Below, piece by piece: positions 44,667 to 53,547 of a stretch of 64,000 bases of DNA. Position 1 is the stretch's first letter; each line of letters begins with the position of its first letter. A program made the position numbers and the translations under genes. The notes under the pieces were generated by a model that worked only from the letters and a program-made list of their open reading frames with translations, had not been told where the DNA came from and did no database searches. The DNA is from Kitasatospora sp. MAP5-34. Lineage in GTDB: Bacteria > Actinomycetota > Actinomycetes > Streptomycetales > Streptomycetaceae. Where the stretch lies: NCBI RefSeq assembly GCF_029894335.1, contig NZ_JARXZC010000032.1, positions 1-64,000 on the forward strand, read 5' to 3'.

Positions 44667-45464
44667 GTGACCACACGCCCGGCCGAGGCCAGTGCCCCAC
44701 CGTCCGCCGCGCTGCGGCCCGCCCGCGAGGGCCTGCCCGAGCACGGCGAAGCTCCCAAGTACTTCCAGGTGAAGCACAAGATCTCAACGGTCCTGGACAC
44801 CCTGAGCCAGGGCGCCGCCGTGCCCACCGAACGGGAGCTGGCCGAGCGTTTCGGGGTTTCCCGGATGACCGTGCGCCAAGCCATCAGGGAGCTGCGCCTG
44901 GAGGGCAGGCTCCAGCGCCGTGGCCGCTCGACCGTCGTCGCAGGACCCAAGTTCGTCCAGCCGCTCATCCTCGCCAGCTACACCGAAGGGGTCCGCCGGC
45001 AGGGCCGACGTCCTGGCCGGCAGTTGCTCACCCTCGAACAGCTCCCCGCCGAGGCCGACCTCGCCGGACTCCTGCAGATCCCGGTCGGCGCCACCGTGGT
45101 CCACCTCGAACGGCTGCTGCTCGCCGACGACGAACGGATCGGCGTCGAGAGCACCTACCTCCCGGTGCAGCGTTTCCCCACCCTCGCCACCCACTTCGAC
45201 CCGGCCACCTCGCTGTACGCGTTCCTGCGCGCGGCCGGGGTGCAGTTCGCCGAAGCCGACGAACGGATCGAGACCGTCCTGGCCTCACCCCGCGAGGTGC
45301 AGCTGATCGGCACCAGCCCGGCCCTGCCCATGCTGCTGATCAACCGCGTCTCCCGTGACCTGGACGGCCGCCCCATCGAGTGCGTCCGATCCCTCTACCG
45401 TGGCGACCGCTTCAGCTTCACCACCCGCCTGACACCGGAACTTTCGACACCGGAACTGTCATAG
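44667..45464 (+). CDS. GntR-family regulator with UTRA ligand domain (DasR/HutC type)
   Basis: A 265-residue transcription factor. The winged helix is VPTERELAERFGVSRMTVRQ followed by AIRELRLEGRLQRRGRSTVV (about 52-92). The UTRA effector domain spans about 110-250 (VHLERLLLADDERIGVEST, PRLLxIxR-type LLINRVSRDLDGRPIECV). UTRA domains bind small ligands such as phosphorylated sugars. The GTG at 44667 is chosen because the residues upstream in the longer frame are Pro/Arg-rich and unlike the family. The C-terminus carries a duplicated TPELS. It is divergent from the phosphoesterase gene and probably controls it through the palindrome at 44500-44529. Confidence 0.9.
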   Translation: MTTRPAEASAPPSAALRPAREGLPEHGEAPKYFQVKHKISTVLDTLSQGAAVPTERELAERFGVSRMTVRQAIRELRLEGRLQRRGRSTVVAGPKFVQPLILASYTEGVRRQGRRPGRQLLTLEQLPAEADLAGLLQIPVGATVVHLERLLLADDERIGVESTYLPVQRFPTLATHFDPATSLYAFLRAAGVQFAEADERIETVLASPREVQLIGTSPALPMLLINRVSRDLDGRPIECVRSLYRGDRFSFTTRLTPELSTPELS

Positions 45465-45490
45465 GTCGACCGGCAATTGGGGAGTGGCGT

Positions 45491-45982
45491 TCACGGGCCC
45501 GGCGTCAGCTGCAGGCGGCCGGCGATCTGTTCGAAGATCAGGTTGGTCCGGGTCTGGGCCACTGCGGAGTGGGTGGTGAGGTGGTCCACCACGAAGTCAC
45601 GCAGGGCGTCGGGGTGGGCGAGGGCGACGTGCAGGAGGTAGTCGTCGGAGCCGGCCATGTGGAAGACGGCGACGACGCCGGGCAGGTCGGGGGCGGTGGC
45701 TCGGAAGCTCTCGTTCTGTTCCCGGGTGTGGGCCCGGAGCCGGACCGAGATCATCGCCTGCAGTGGCAGCCCGATCGCGGCGGGGGCTATCTCGGCCCGG
45801 AACGCGCGGATGACCCCGCGCTCGCGCAGCGCGCGTACCCGGGCCAGGCAGGTCGAGGGGGCGATGCCCACCGCGTCCGCGAGTGCGTTGTTCGGGATGC
45901 GGGCGTCGTCGGCGAGGATCCGCAGGATCGCCCGGTCCACGTCGTCGAGCGGCGTCTGTCGGGTGTGATGATTATTCGGCAC
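45491..45982 (-). CDS. Lrp/AsnC-family regulator
   Basis: A 163-residue regulator with the AsnC HTH (LDDVDRAILRILADDARIPN, NALADAVGIAPSTCLARVRA) and the C-terminal ligand-binding RAM domain (VVAVFHMAGSDDYLLHVA). Such proteins respond to amino acids. It is divergent from the PLP decarboxylase at 46094, and the 111-nt gap contains TCTTC/GAAGA (46042-46055), a short inverted repeat. Control of the decarboxylase by its amino acid substrate is the likely role. Confidence 0.92.
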   Translation of the reverse strand: MPNNHHTRQTPLDDVDRAILRILADDARIPNNALADAVGIAPSTCLARVRALRERGVIRAFRAEIAPAAIGLPLQAMISVRLRAHTREQNESFRATAPDLPGVVAVFHMAGSDDYLLHVALAHPDALRDFVVDHLTTHSAVAQTRTNLIFEQIAGRLQLTPGP

Positions 45983-46093
45983 AGGGTCCAGGGTCGCTGC
46001 TCATGCCGATGATATGCAAGGCATCAAGGGCTGATTCCGAATCTTCTACGGAAGACTTCCCCTCGAACTGCCGCATGTTCCATTCTGGCTGCC

Positions 46094-47830
46094 ATGATCC
46101 GAACCGAAACCCTGCCCGCCTTCGCGACCCACGACGACCCGTCCCGGCTGGAGCCGGACGTGCGTGAGTTCGCGATACCGGCGGGCGGGCTGGACGAGGA
46201 GCAGCGGCTGCGCGCCCTCAACCGGATGGACGAGTACCTGACCAGGAAGCGCCGGCACCTGCTCGGCTTCCAGGCCACCCAGGAGATGGGCGGTAGCGCC
46301 TTCGACCTCGGCCGGTTCATGCAGCACAACATCAACAACCTCGGCGACCCGTTCCAGAGCGGCGGCTACAAGCCGAACACCAAGGTCGTCGAGCGCGCCG
46401 TCCTCGACTACTACGCCGCCCTCTGGCACGCCGACGGGCCGCACCACCCGGACGACCCCGAGTCGTACTGGGGCTATGTGCTCTCCATGGGCTCCACCGA
46501 GGGCAACATGTACGCGCTCTGGAACGCCCGGGACTACCTGAGCGGCAAGCCGCTGATCCAGCCCTCGACCGGGAGCTCGGGCGACCGGGCGGTCGGACCG
46601 GTCGGACCGGTCGGGTCGGCCAACCCCAACGCCCGACGCCCGGTGGCCTTCTACTCCGAGGACACCCACTACTCCTTCGCCAAGGCCGTCTGCGTGCTGG
46701 GCGTCGACACCTTCCACGCCGTGGGCACCGAGCAGTACCCCGGCGAGTGCCCGCTGCTCGGGCCCGCTGGTGAGCCGCGTGACTGGCCCACCGAGGTGCC
46801 CTCGCGCAGCGGCCCCTCGGGGCACTCCTGGGACGGCACCGGCGAGATCGACGCCGACGCCCTGGCGGTGCTGGTGGAGTTCTTCGCCGCGAAGGGCCAC
46901 CCGGTCTTCGTCAGCCTCAACCTCGGCAGCACCTTCAAGGGTGCCCACGACGACGTGCGCGGGGTCTGCGAGCGGCTGCTGCCGATCTTCGAGAAGCACG
47001 GCCTGGTCCAGGGGCAGGTGGTGCACGGCAAGGACCCGGTCACCGGCGAGCCGCTGGTCGACCTGCGCCGGCGCTTCTGGATCCACGTGGACGGCGCCCT
47101 CGGAGCCGGCTACGTGCCGTTCGTGCGGATGGCCGGCGCGGGTGGCCCGTCCGGCGTGGGTGGCCCGTCCGGCTCGGGCGACGACGCGGCGGGTCCGGGC
47201 GACGACGCGGCTGGCTTCGGCTGGATCCCCGAGACCGAGCTGCCGGAGTTCGACTTCGGCCTCACCCTGCCCACCCGGGAGTTCGGCGAGCTCGACATGG
47301 TCTCCTCGATCGCCATGAGCGGCCACAAGTGGCCCGGCGCGCCCTGGCCGTGCGGCATCTACATGACGAAGGTCAAGTACCAGGTCGCACCCCCGTCCCA
47401 GCCGGAGTACACCGGTGCGCCCGACACCACCTTCGCCGGCTCCCGCAACGGCTTCTCGCCGTTGGTGCTCTGGGACCACCTCTCCCGCTACTCCCACCAG
47501 GACCAGGTGGACCGGATCCGCCGCTCCCAGCAGCTGGCCGCCTACCTGGAGCAGCAACTGCGCCTGCTGGAACTGGAGAAGGACGTCGACCTCTGGCCGG
47601 CCCGCACCCCGGGCGCCATCACCGTACGGTTCCGCAAGCCCAGCCCCGAGCTGGTGGCCAAGTGGTCCCTCTCCTCGCAGGACGTCCTGACCGTCCCGGG
47701 CGACGAGAGCACCCGCCGCAGCTACGTGCACGTCTTCCTGATGTCCTCGGTCGACCGCGCCAAGCTGGACGCGCTGCTGGCGGATCTGGCCGACGACCCC
47801 GTCATCCTCGGTGCGGCGCCCCTGTCGTGA
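46094..47830 (+). CDS. PLP-dependent group II amino acid decarboxylase
   Basis: A 578-residue fold-I PLP enzyme: YVLSMGSTEGNMYALWNARD, the FYSEDTHYSFAKA strand, WIHVDGALGAGY and the PLP lysine at about K412 (SSIAMSGHKWPGAPWPCG). It resembles the histidine/aromatic decarboxylase branch common in streptomycetes beside an Lrp gene. Two Gly/Ser/Asp-rich insertions (GPVGPVG near 173 and GGPSGVGGPSGSGDDAAGPG near 353) are unusual and look like recent repeat expansions. Substrate not determined. Only 12 nt separate its stop from a fragment of the yyaL gene. Confidence 0.88.
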   Translation: MIRTETLPAFATHDDPSRLEPDVREFAIPAGGLDEEQRLRALNRMDEYLTRKRRHLLGFQATQEMGGSAFDLGRFMQHNINNLGDPFQSGGYKPNTKVVERAVLDYYAALWHADGPHHPDDPESYWGYVLSMGSTEGNMYALWNARDYLSGKPLIQPSTGSSGDRAVGPVGPVGSANPNARRPVAFYSEDTHYSFAKAVCVLGVDTFHAVGTEQYPGECPLLGPAGEPRDWPTEVPSRSGPSGHSWDGTGEIDADALAVLVEFFAAKGHPVFVSLNLGSTFKGAHDDVRGVCERLLPIFEKHGLVQGQVVHGKDPVTGEPLVDLRRRFWIHVDGALGAGYVPFVRMAGAGGPSGVGGPSGSGDDAAGPGDDAAGFGWIPETELPEFDFGLTLPTREFGELDMVSSIAMSGHKWPGAPWPCGIYMTKVKYQVAPPSQPEYTGAPDTTFAGSRNGFSPLVLWDHLSRYSHQDQVDRIRRSQQLAAYLEQQLRLLELEKDVDLWPARTPGAITVRFRKPSPELVAKWSLSSQDVLTVPGDESTRRSYVHVFLMSSVDRAKLDALLADLADDPVILGAAPLS

Positions 47831-47842
47831 GCGGCTGACCGC

Positions 47843-47992
47843 GTGAACCGACTCGGTGATGCCGCCTCCCCGTACCTGCGCCGGCACCTGGTGGCCCTGG
47901 ACCCTGAGGCGTTCGCCGGCGCGGCGCGGCGCGGGGTGCCGGTGCTGCTGAGCCTGTGGGAGATGGTGGCTCCCGGCGCCGGCGGGTGGTAG
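47843..47992 (+). pseudogene. truncated yyaL (DUF255/thioredoxin domain) 5' fragment, copy 1
   Basis: From the GTG at 47843 the frame gives NRLGDAASPYLRRH, then PEAFAGAARRGVPVLLS, ending at a stop 49 codons in. It aligns with the start of the intact protein at 58784 (NRLADATSPYLLQH and PEAFAEAERRGVPVLLS: 10 of 14 and 15 of 17 identical), but lacks about six residues in between and everything after residue 45. It is too short to be functional. It marks one boundary of the inserted region. Confidence 0.8.
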
Positions 47993-48035
47993 TCGCGGGC
48001 GGGCGAGGCCACGTCCGCCCGCGACCGGTCCGGTG

Positions 48036-48134
48036 TCAGTAGGGGGTGTCGAAGCAGAGGCTCTGGGTCCACGCCGAGGTTCCGTACTGGTTGGCAGCAC
48101 GCATGGCGACGCAGATGTGGTCGCCGGAGTACGG
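48036..48134 (-). pseudogene. C-terminal remnant of a fibronectin type III-like or similar secreted protein
   Basis: The minus strand ends with YSGDHICVAMRAANQYGTSA then WTQSLCFDTPY and a stop. The pattern Y..C.A.RA.N.YGTS.W resembles the last strand pair of a fibronectin III domain. Upstream of 48134 the frame is lost; a different frame (48135-48297) gives LPRELLLDRGAQNVTVWDVI, which I do not recognise. The DNA from 47993 to 48342 otherwise holds nothing supportable. Probably a decayed accessory gene. Confidence 0.35.
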
Positions 48135-48342
48135 TGATCGGCGGAGCTCCGCCGGCATTCGCCAGCACCTGGAGGGCAGCACTCCCGCTGCGGACGAGTA
48201 AGGGCACGGGAGCGCAGATCACGTCCCATACGGTGACGTTCTGCGCCCCCCGGTCGAGGAGGAGCTCTCTGGGGAGGCGCTTGAGGGCAAGGTCCACCCG
48301 AGCGCCACGGGAGGCGCCAACCGCCGTGTGCTCAGGCAGCGT

Positions 48343-48507
48343 TCAACGGCGGTTGCGGCGGTTGCGCACCAGGCGGACGACGTAGATGGGACCGCCGATG
48401 ATGGCGCCGATGATGAGGGCCCAGAGCACGAAGTAGGCGGGGCCGGGGTGGAAGCCGGTGGTGGTGTCGGCGGCGGCCAGGACGGCGGCGAGTGGCTGGT
48501 GGGGCAT
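48343..48507 (-). CDS. small single-pass membrane protein
   Basis: A 54-residue protein with an N-terminal amphipathic part (MPHQPLAAVLAAADTTTGFH), a hydrophobic helix (AYFVLWALIIGAIIGGPIYV) and a basic tail (RLVRNRRNRR). AAGGAG lies six nt before the ATG. It follows the ABC ATPase gene by 31 nt in the same direction and is likely the last gene of the exporter operon. Function unknown; it may be an accessory subunit. Confidence 0.6.
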   Translation of the reverse strand: MPHQPLAAVLAAADTTTGFHPGPAYFVLWALIIGAIIGGPIYVVRLVRNRRNRR

Positions 48508-48538
48508 CTTCTGCTCCTTGGATGTTGGCGGGGTGGGG

Positions 48539-49462
48539 TCAGATGGCGCGGAGGTTGGGGCCGGGGTGCTGGGCCCGCTCCGGGGCGATGGCGTGCATCA
48601 GGGCGATGTAGCCGTCCTCGACGGTGGCGCTGACGCGCTCCGCGTCCGGGGCGGGGGTGCCGGAACTGATGACCCGGTACGTGGTGCCGGTCATGCCGGG
48701 GGTGACGTTGACGGTGGGCAGGGTGGGCGGCACGGCGGTGGCCGGCTGGGTGAGGTGCCACACCATGCCCTCGGCACGGGTGGCGAGGTCACCGATGGCG
48801 CCCTGGAAGGCGACGTGCCCGCGCTCGATCACCACGACGTTCGGGCAGGTCTGCACGATGTCGTCGACGATGTGGGTGGAGAGCAGCACCGTCCGGTCGC
48901 CGGCCAGCCTGGCGAGCAGGCTACGGAACCGCAGCCGCTCCTCGGGGTCCAGCCCCACGGTGGGTTCGTCGACGATCAGCAGCCGGGGGTCGTTCAGGAT
49001 CGCCTGGGCGATGCCCACGCGGCGCTTCATGCCGCCCGAGTAGCCCTTCACCTTCCGGTTGGCGACATCGCTGAGCGAGACCAGTTCGAGGACCTCATTG
49101 ACGCGGACGCGGCGGGCGCGCCGGTCGGTGATGCCCTTGAGCAGCGCCATGTAGTCGAGGAACTGGCGGGCCGTCAAGTCCGGGTACAGGCCGAGCTCCT
49201 GGGGGAGGTAGCCGGTGGTGGCCTTGACCTCTCGGCGCTGGCTGCGCGACGTGAGCTCGGTGCCGTCCACCGCGACGGTGCCCGAGGTCGGCAGCAGCAC
49301 CCCGGTGAGGACCCGCATGAAGGTGGTCTTGCCGGCCCCGTTGGGGCCGAGCAGACCGACCATGCCGACGGGCAGGCGCAGGCTGATGCCGTCGAGGGCG
49401 CGGATCTCGCCGCGCCGGAAGGTGACGGTCAGATCGGTGATGGTCACGTTGGGCGCGGTCAT
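48539..49462 (-). CDS. ABC transporter ATP-binding protein
   Basis: A 307-residue ATPase of the CcmA/ABC-2 exporter type. Walker A is GLLGPNGAGKTT, the Q-loop region is GYLPQELGLYPDLTA, the signature is YSGGMKRRVGIAQA and Walker B is LLIVDEPTVGLDPEE, with STHIVDD as H-loop. The C-terminal extension (WHLTQPATAVPPTLPTVNV...) is extracatalytic. It overlaps the permease gene upstream by 4 nt. The operon (two membrane proteins, ATPase, small TM protein) faces a two-component system and is probably its target. The substrate may be an antimicrobial peptide or lipid. Confidence 0.9.
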   Translation of the reverse strand: MTAPNVTITDLTVTFRRGEIRALDGISLRLPVGMVGLLGPNGAGKTTFMRVLTGVLLPTSGTVAVDGTELTSRSQRREVKATTGYLPQELGLYPDLTARQFLDYMALLKGITDRRARRVRVNEVLELVSLSDVANRKVKGYSGGMKRRVGIAQAILNDPRLLIVDEPTVGLDPEERLRFRSLLARLAGDRTVLLSTHIVDDIVQTCPNVVVIERGHVAFQGAIGDLATRAEGMVWHLTQPATAVPPTLPTVNVTPGMTGTTYRVISSGTPAPDAERVSATVEDGYIALMHAIAPERAQHPGPNLRAI

Positions 49463-50268
49463 GACGGGCTCCTCCTGGTGAGCACGAGCTGGGTAATCAC
49501 GAGGGCGGCGAGCGCCATGAGCAGCAGGAAGGCGATGCTGAGAACGGCCTCGCCGCCGGTCGGGGTGATTCCCCGCTGCCTGGCGTCGAACAGGGTGCCG
49601 TGGAACCAGGCACCGGCCGGGTACTCGCCGATGGCTTCGAAGGGCGTGCCGGCGGGGGTGGGGATCCCGAAGCGCGGGCCGACCATGTTGCCCCAGACCC
49701 AGTAGCCGAACAGGCCCAGCCGGTACAGCACGGGCCCGGTCAGGTACGGGATGGTGACCGAGCAGGCCGAGATGAAGATCAGCCCGGGCAGGATGATGGC
49801 GGCGAACGCCGCGAGGCCGACCGGGATCACCCCGGCCCCGCGCTGGGCGGTCAGGTAGCCGAGCAGGCCCACCCAGGCGACGGCGACCGGTGTGATGGTC
49901 GCCGCGCCGGCGCCGATGGCCTTGCCCCACAGGCGCGGGCCGATGCCGGTGGGCGTCGAGGTCAGCAGGTCGCTCAGCCCCAGCCGGGACTCCCGCCAGG
50001 CGCGGTCGGCGAGGACGGCGCCGACGCCGATCGGGCACAGCATGAAGTTGCCCGCCCAGTCCGCGACCAGAAAGGTGTTGTCCGTGGTGCTGGTGAAACC
50101 GGGCGGGAAGGGCGATGCGCAGCGCAGCGCGATCAGCCCGACCACGACCACCCAGACCGCCGGGCGGCGTACCTGCATCAGGTACTCGTAGCGGGCGGCC
50201 GCGACGGTCTTCGCCCACCAGGTGCGAGCTGCTGTCGGCGGGGCGGTTCGCTGAAGGACGGTGGTCAT
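49459..50268 (-). CDS. ABC-2 type membrane permease protein 1
   Basis: A 269-residue membrane protein with about six spans. It opens with a cytoplasmic arm (ARTWWAKTVAAARYEYLMQV RR split by one residue) and a first helix PAVWVVVVGLIALRC, then a large outside loop and later spans such as GVIPVGLAAFAAIILPGLIF and AVLSIAFLLLMALAALVITQ. ATG at 50268 overlaps the stop of the upstream membrane gene by 4 nt. It should form the channel with the next protein and the ATPase. Confidence 0.85.
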   Translation of the reverse strand: MTTVLQRTAPPTAARTWWAKTVAAARYEYLMQVRRPAVWVVVVGLIALRCASPFPPGFTSTTDNTFLVADWAGNFMLCPIGVGAVLADRAWRESRLGLSDLLTSTPTGIGPRLWGKAIGAGAATITPVAVAWVGLLGYLTAQRGAGVIPVGLAAFAAIILPGLIFISACSVTIPYLTGPVLYRLGLFGYWVWGNMVGPRFGIPTPAGTPFEAIGEYPAGAWFHGTLFDARQRGITPTGGEAVLSIAFLLLMALAALVITQLVLTRRSPS

Positions 50269-50963
50269 GCGGTATCGCTCCCCACAAATCGTTCGGGACG
50301 CCCCAGTAGCAGGCCGGCCGCGATCACGGCGACGACGCCGACGGCGGGCAGGGCGATTCGGTTGACGGTCCATTCGTGCGCCGGGACCTTGGCGGCGACG
50401 CCCATGAACATGTACTGCGCCCGCAGCACCGTGTTGTCCCGGATGGCGGGCGTCATCAGGTACTGGGCCAGCCACAGGCCCCCGATCAGGCCGCTTGCGG
50501 CGGCCGGGCTGCGCAGGCCGATCGCGATGAGCATCGCCAGTGCGACCAGCCAGAGCATCGGCGGGGCCCACACCAGGACGTAACCGCCCGTGCCCTGCCC
50601 CACTGGCCAGGCGTTCAAGGCGCGGAACACGACGGCGTCCAACAGCGTGACCAGGGCCGCTGGGGCCACCACCAGGCCGACCCGCAGGAACAGCACCCGG
50701 CGGTAGGCCGTAGTGGTCATGACCAGCTCGGCGCCGGGATCACGCCCCACGACCGACGAGGCCGCGACGGCGGTGCCGAGCGGGGCGAAGCCCGCCAGGA
50801 CCGCGCCGGCGGCGAGGTCGAGGTGCTCCGCGCCGGCCCCGGTGGCATGCATGACGATCACCAGGATCGCGCCGCCCAGCGTTGCCGCCAGTGCCGTCAC
50901 CGGCGGGGCGATGCCGATGACCCGCAGCTCCAATCGGAGGCGGGCCCAGGTGGACCGGTTCAT
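50265..50963 (-). CDS. ABC-2 type membrane protein 2
   Basis: A 232-residue membrane protein with about six spans (VTALAATLGGAILVIVMHAT, LDLAAGAVLAGFAPLGTAVA, ALVTLLDAVVFRAL, PMLWLVALAMLIAIGLRS, ALPAVGVVAVIAAGLLLG). The conserved GRDPGAELVMTT loop between spans two and three resembles ABC-2 exporter subunits. The ATG at 50963 is used; a GTG two codons earlier (50969) is possible. It is the first gene of the exporter operon. Confidence 0.75.
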   Translation of the reverse strand: MNRSTWARLRLELRVIGIAPPVTALAATLGGAILVIVMHATGAGAEHLDLAAGAVLAGFAPLGTAVAASSVVGRDPGAELVMTTTAYRRVLFLRVGLVVAPAALVTLLDAVVFRALNAWPVGQGTGGYVLVWAPPMLWLVALAMLIAIGLRSPAAASGLIGGLWLAQYLMTPAIRDNTVLRAQYMFMGVAAKVPAHEWTVNRIALPAVGVVAVIAAGLLLGRPERFVGSDTA

Positions 50964-51060
50964 GTCCACCTGCCGGCTCGTGCAGGTCCCGCGTCGCCGC
51001 AGAATGTGTCAAGGTCTCGTTGCATGCCGTCAAGCCTGGTCACGCCGACCGGGACTCGTA

Positions 51061-51108
51061 CCGGCCAAAAGTACTGATCGGGCGGATCGGAGCGGTCCTT
51101 TTGGCCGG
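51061..51108. promoter_or_regulatory. 11-bp inverted repeat between the exporter operon and the two-component system
   Basis: CCGGCCAAAAG (51061-51071) is repeated perfectly inverted as CTTTTGGCCGG (51098-51108), with a 26-nt spacer, in the 181-nt divergent gap. It is well placed to bind a dimer of the adjacent NarL-type regulator and control both directions. Confidence 0.5.
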
Positions 51109-51144
51109 TGCGGCGGCCGCGACCGGTTCCGTAGCCTGAGCACC

Positions 51145-52299
51145 GTGAGTGTGATGGAACGGCTGGCCGCACTGGCCGCACTGGCCGCCAGACGAACCAA
51201 CGTCCTGCTCGGGCTTGCCTTCGCGGCGGTGCTGGCAGCGACGGCCTACTGGCATGCCGCCCACGCGGGCGGCCGGGGCTGGTTGCTCGAATGCGGTGTC
51301 GGTGCGGTGGTGTGCGTCGCAGCGCTGCTCCGGGAGCGCAACCGGCTGGTCGCCGTGGCCATCGGCCTGTCCGTCGCGGCTGCCGCCGTCCTCGCCGCCG
51401 GCATGGGGTATCTGACCGGTCAGCCCGGCGTTGCCGCGTCCCTGGCGCTGACCGTCCTCGCCGGCTCGGCGGTCCGGGTCCTGCCGCCCGGACGAGCCGC
51501 CGTGGTCGCCGCGGCCGGGCTCGCGGTCACGGTACTCGGCCGGCTCGTGACCACCTCACATGCCGTTGCCCCGTTCCACATGGGCGTCCAGGGCTGGTTG
51601 GCCGGTCTTGGCACGGGGCTCGTCCTGCGCTTTCTGGAGCATCACCGCCAGGCCGCCGTCGAGGCGGTGCGGCGAGACGAACGCCTGGCCCTAGCTCGGG
51701 AGTTGCACGATGTCGTCGCCCACCATGTCTCCGGCATCGTGATGCACACCCACGCCGCCCAGATCATGCTCCGCAAGCAGCCCGACCTCCTCGGCGACGC
51801 CCTGGCGGACATCGAACGCTCGGGCACCGACGCCATGGACGCCATGCGACGGGTGGTAGCCCTGCTCCGCGACGCGGAGGACGGCGCTGCCGTCACTGCG
51901 GGCCCCGAGCAACTCATCGACCTGGTCCGCCGCTTCGAAGAGCACGGACCGGCCGTCGATCTCCGGCTGCCCACCGCAGCGCCGACCTGGCCACCCGTGG
52001 TCACCACCACCGTGTACCGGGTCGTCCAGGAATCCCTGACCAACATCGCCCGCCACGCCCGCGGCGCCTGCGCGGCCACCGTCACCATCTCCCAGGACAG
52101 CACGGACATCACCGTCGAGATCGACAACGATGCTCCGCCGCACCCCCCGATCCGCGCCTCCCCGCGTGGCGGCTACGGCCTGGTCGGCATGCGCGAGCGC
52201 GTCGAGGCACTGGGCGGTACGCTCAACGCCGGTCCGCAGCCCGGCGCCGGCTGGTCGGTACGGGCCACCCTGCCCCTGCATGCCGGAGACCGCCCGTGA
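51145..52299 (+). CDS. sensor histidine kinase, NarL/DesK (HisKA_3) type
   Basis: A 384-residue kinase with several N-terminal membrane spans (NVLLGLAFAAVLAATAYWHA through GWLAGLGTGLVLRF, about 20-165), the phosphoacceptor histidine in ELHDVVAHHVSG (about H188) and an HATPase domain: QESLTNIARHARGACAATV, then GYGLVGMRERVEALGGTLNA. The GTG at 51145 follows TAGCCT (51132-51137) by seven nt, as in leaderless transcripts. Its stop overlaps the response regulator start (GTGA). It probably senses membrane or antibiotic stress and controls the divergent exporter. Confidence 0.92.
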   Translation: MSVMERLAALAALAARRTNVLLGLAFAAVLAATAYWHAAHAGGRGWLLECGVGAVVCVAALLRERNRLVAVAIGLSVAAAAVLAAGMGYLTGQPGVAASLALTVLAGSAVRVLPPGRAAVVAAAGLAVTVLGRLVTTSHAVAPFHMGVQGWLAGLGTGLVLRFLEHHRQAAVEAVRRDERLALARELHDVVAHHVSGIVMHTHAAQIMLRKQPDLLGDALADIERSGTDAMDAMRRVVALLRDAEDGAAVTAGPEQLIDLVRRFEEHGPAVDLRLPTAAPTWPPVVTTTVYRVVQESLTNIARHARGACAATVTISQDSTDITVEIDNDAPPHPPIRASPRGGYGLVGMRERVEALGGTLNAGPQPGAGWSVRATLPLHAGDRP

Positions 52300-52976
52300 G
52301 CATCAGCGTGCTGGTCGCCGACGACCAGGCCATGATCCGCACCAGCCTGCGCCTCATCCTGGAGGACGAGCCCGACATCACCGTCGTCGCGGAAGCACGC
52401 GACGGTGCCGAGGCCGTCGCCCTGGCCCGCCAACTGCGGCCCGACGTCTGCCTCATCGACATCCGCATGCCCCGCCTCGACGGCATCGACGTCACCCGCG
52501 CACTCGCCGGACCGGGCATCGCCGACCCGCTCCGGGTCGTCATCGTCACCACCTTCGGACTCGACGAGTACGTCTACGGCGCCCTCCAGGCCGGAGCCCT
52601 CGGATTCGTCCTCAAAGACGGCGACCCCACCCTGTTCACCGCCGCCGTGCGGGCCGCCAGCACCGGGGACGCCCTGATCTCCCCATCGATCACCCGGCGC
52701 CTGCTCCGCAACCTCGCCCCCATCAAGACCTCCCCCGCCCTCCAGCCCAACCCCCCGCTCACCGACCGGGAAACCGACGTCATCCGCGCCGTCGCCCGGG
52801 GCCGCACCAACCAGGAGATCGCGGCCGCCCTCTTCATCTCCGTCAGCACCGTGAAGGGCCACCTCGCCGCGATCCAGAACAAACTCGGAGCCCGCAACCG
52901 CAGCGAGATCACCGCCTGGGCCTGGGAATCCCACCTCATGCCGGGCAGCGCAGATCAACGGAACAGCGGCCGATAG
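52296..52976 (+). CDS. NarL-family response regulator
   Basis: A 226-residue protein with a receiver domain (acid pocket ADDQAM, phosphorylation site about D55 in CLIDIRMPRLDG, and the K in GFVLKDGDP) and a C-terminal LuxR HTH (LTDRETDVIRAVARGRTNQE, IAAALFISVSTVKGHLAAIQ). It forms the two-component pair with the preceding kinase, coupled by a 4-nt overlap. The likely target is the exporter operon on the other side of the inverted repeat at 51061-51108. Confidence 0.93.
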   Translation: MSISVLVADDQAMIRTSLRLILEDEPDITVVAEARDGAEAVALARQLRPDVCLIDIRMPRLDGIDVTRALAGPGIADPLRVVIVTTFGLDEYVYGALQAGALGFVLKDGDPTLFTAAVRAASTGDALISPSITRRLLRNLAPIKTSPALQPNPPLTDRETDVIRAVARGRTNQEIAAALFISVSTVKGHLAAIQNKLGARNRSEITAWAWESHLMPGSADQRNSGR

Positions 52977-53111
52977 CACCAGCGCCGGTGGGCCGAGTCA
53001 GGCGGGGGACTGGGGGATCCCCGTTCATCACGTGATGGCGCATGAGTGCAAATCGGCCAAGCGGGTGCGGGTTCCGTCGTCGGGGGCGGGGAACTTGAGA
53101 GGCTGGGGCGT

Positions 53112-53273
53112 ATGAACCGGTTGGCTGGTGTGACCTCGCCTTATCTGCTTCAGCGCGCCGATGATCCGGTCGACTGGTGGCCCTGGGGACCGGAGGCTTT
53201 CGAGGAAGCACGGCGGCGCAACGTGCCCGTTCTGCCATTGGTCGGCTACGCAGCGTGTCACTGGTTCCAATGA
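53112..53273 (+). pseudogene. truncated yyaL (DUF255/thioredoxin domain) 5' fragment, copy 2
   Basis: The ATG at 53112 opens a frame of 53 codons: NRLAGVTSPYLLQRADDPVD, WWPWGPEAFEEARRRNVPVL and GYAACHWFQ, then a stop. Over 52 residues it is identical to the intact protein at 58784 at 40 positions. It stops exactly at the thioredoxin-like CHWC site, where the second Cys is replaced by Phe. It is not functional. The 53274-53547 stretch after it has no supportable gene. Confidence 0.85.
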
Positions 53274-53547
53274 CTTAACACAACCCGGTAGTTCTGACCT
53301 GGGATGTTTTCGGGGAGTGCCGGCGTGGGCACGTACGATGAGCGACTGTGCAGGGAGATGGACGCCCGGGTCATAGTTCAGCTGGCCGCCTCGCCCGAAC
53401 AGTACGCCTGCATCCGCCCAGCGCTTGGAGGGCACACCCCGCTGCTCCTGTCCACGAGTATGACGCCGCCCCGGCCGGCACTCTCATGGTGGACCCCGCG
53501 CAGGACCGTGGCCCCATATCCTGAGAGGCGACAGGAAGGAGCCGTTG

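Noticed and set aside
47843..53273. Reading the two yyaL fragments as direct repeats of a recent site-specific integration
   Set aside because: The copies differ from the intact gene at about a quarter of residues, and copy 1 has an internal deletion, so they are not identical att-type repeats; older acquisitions fit better.
53304..53547. Frame opening MFSGSAGVGTYDERLC before the Uma2 gene
   Set aside because: It turns into an Arg-rich shadow of the Uma2 frame and has no recognisable domain; only the Uma2 frame has a good ribosome binding site.
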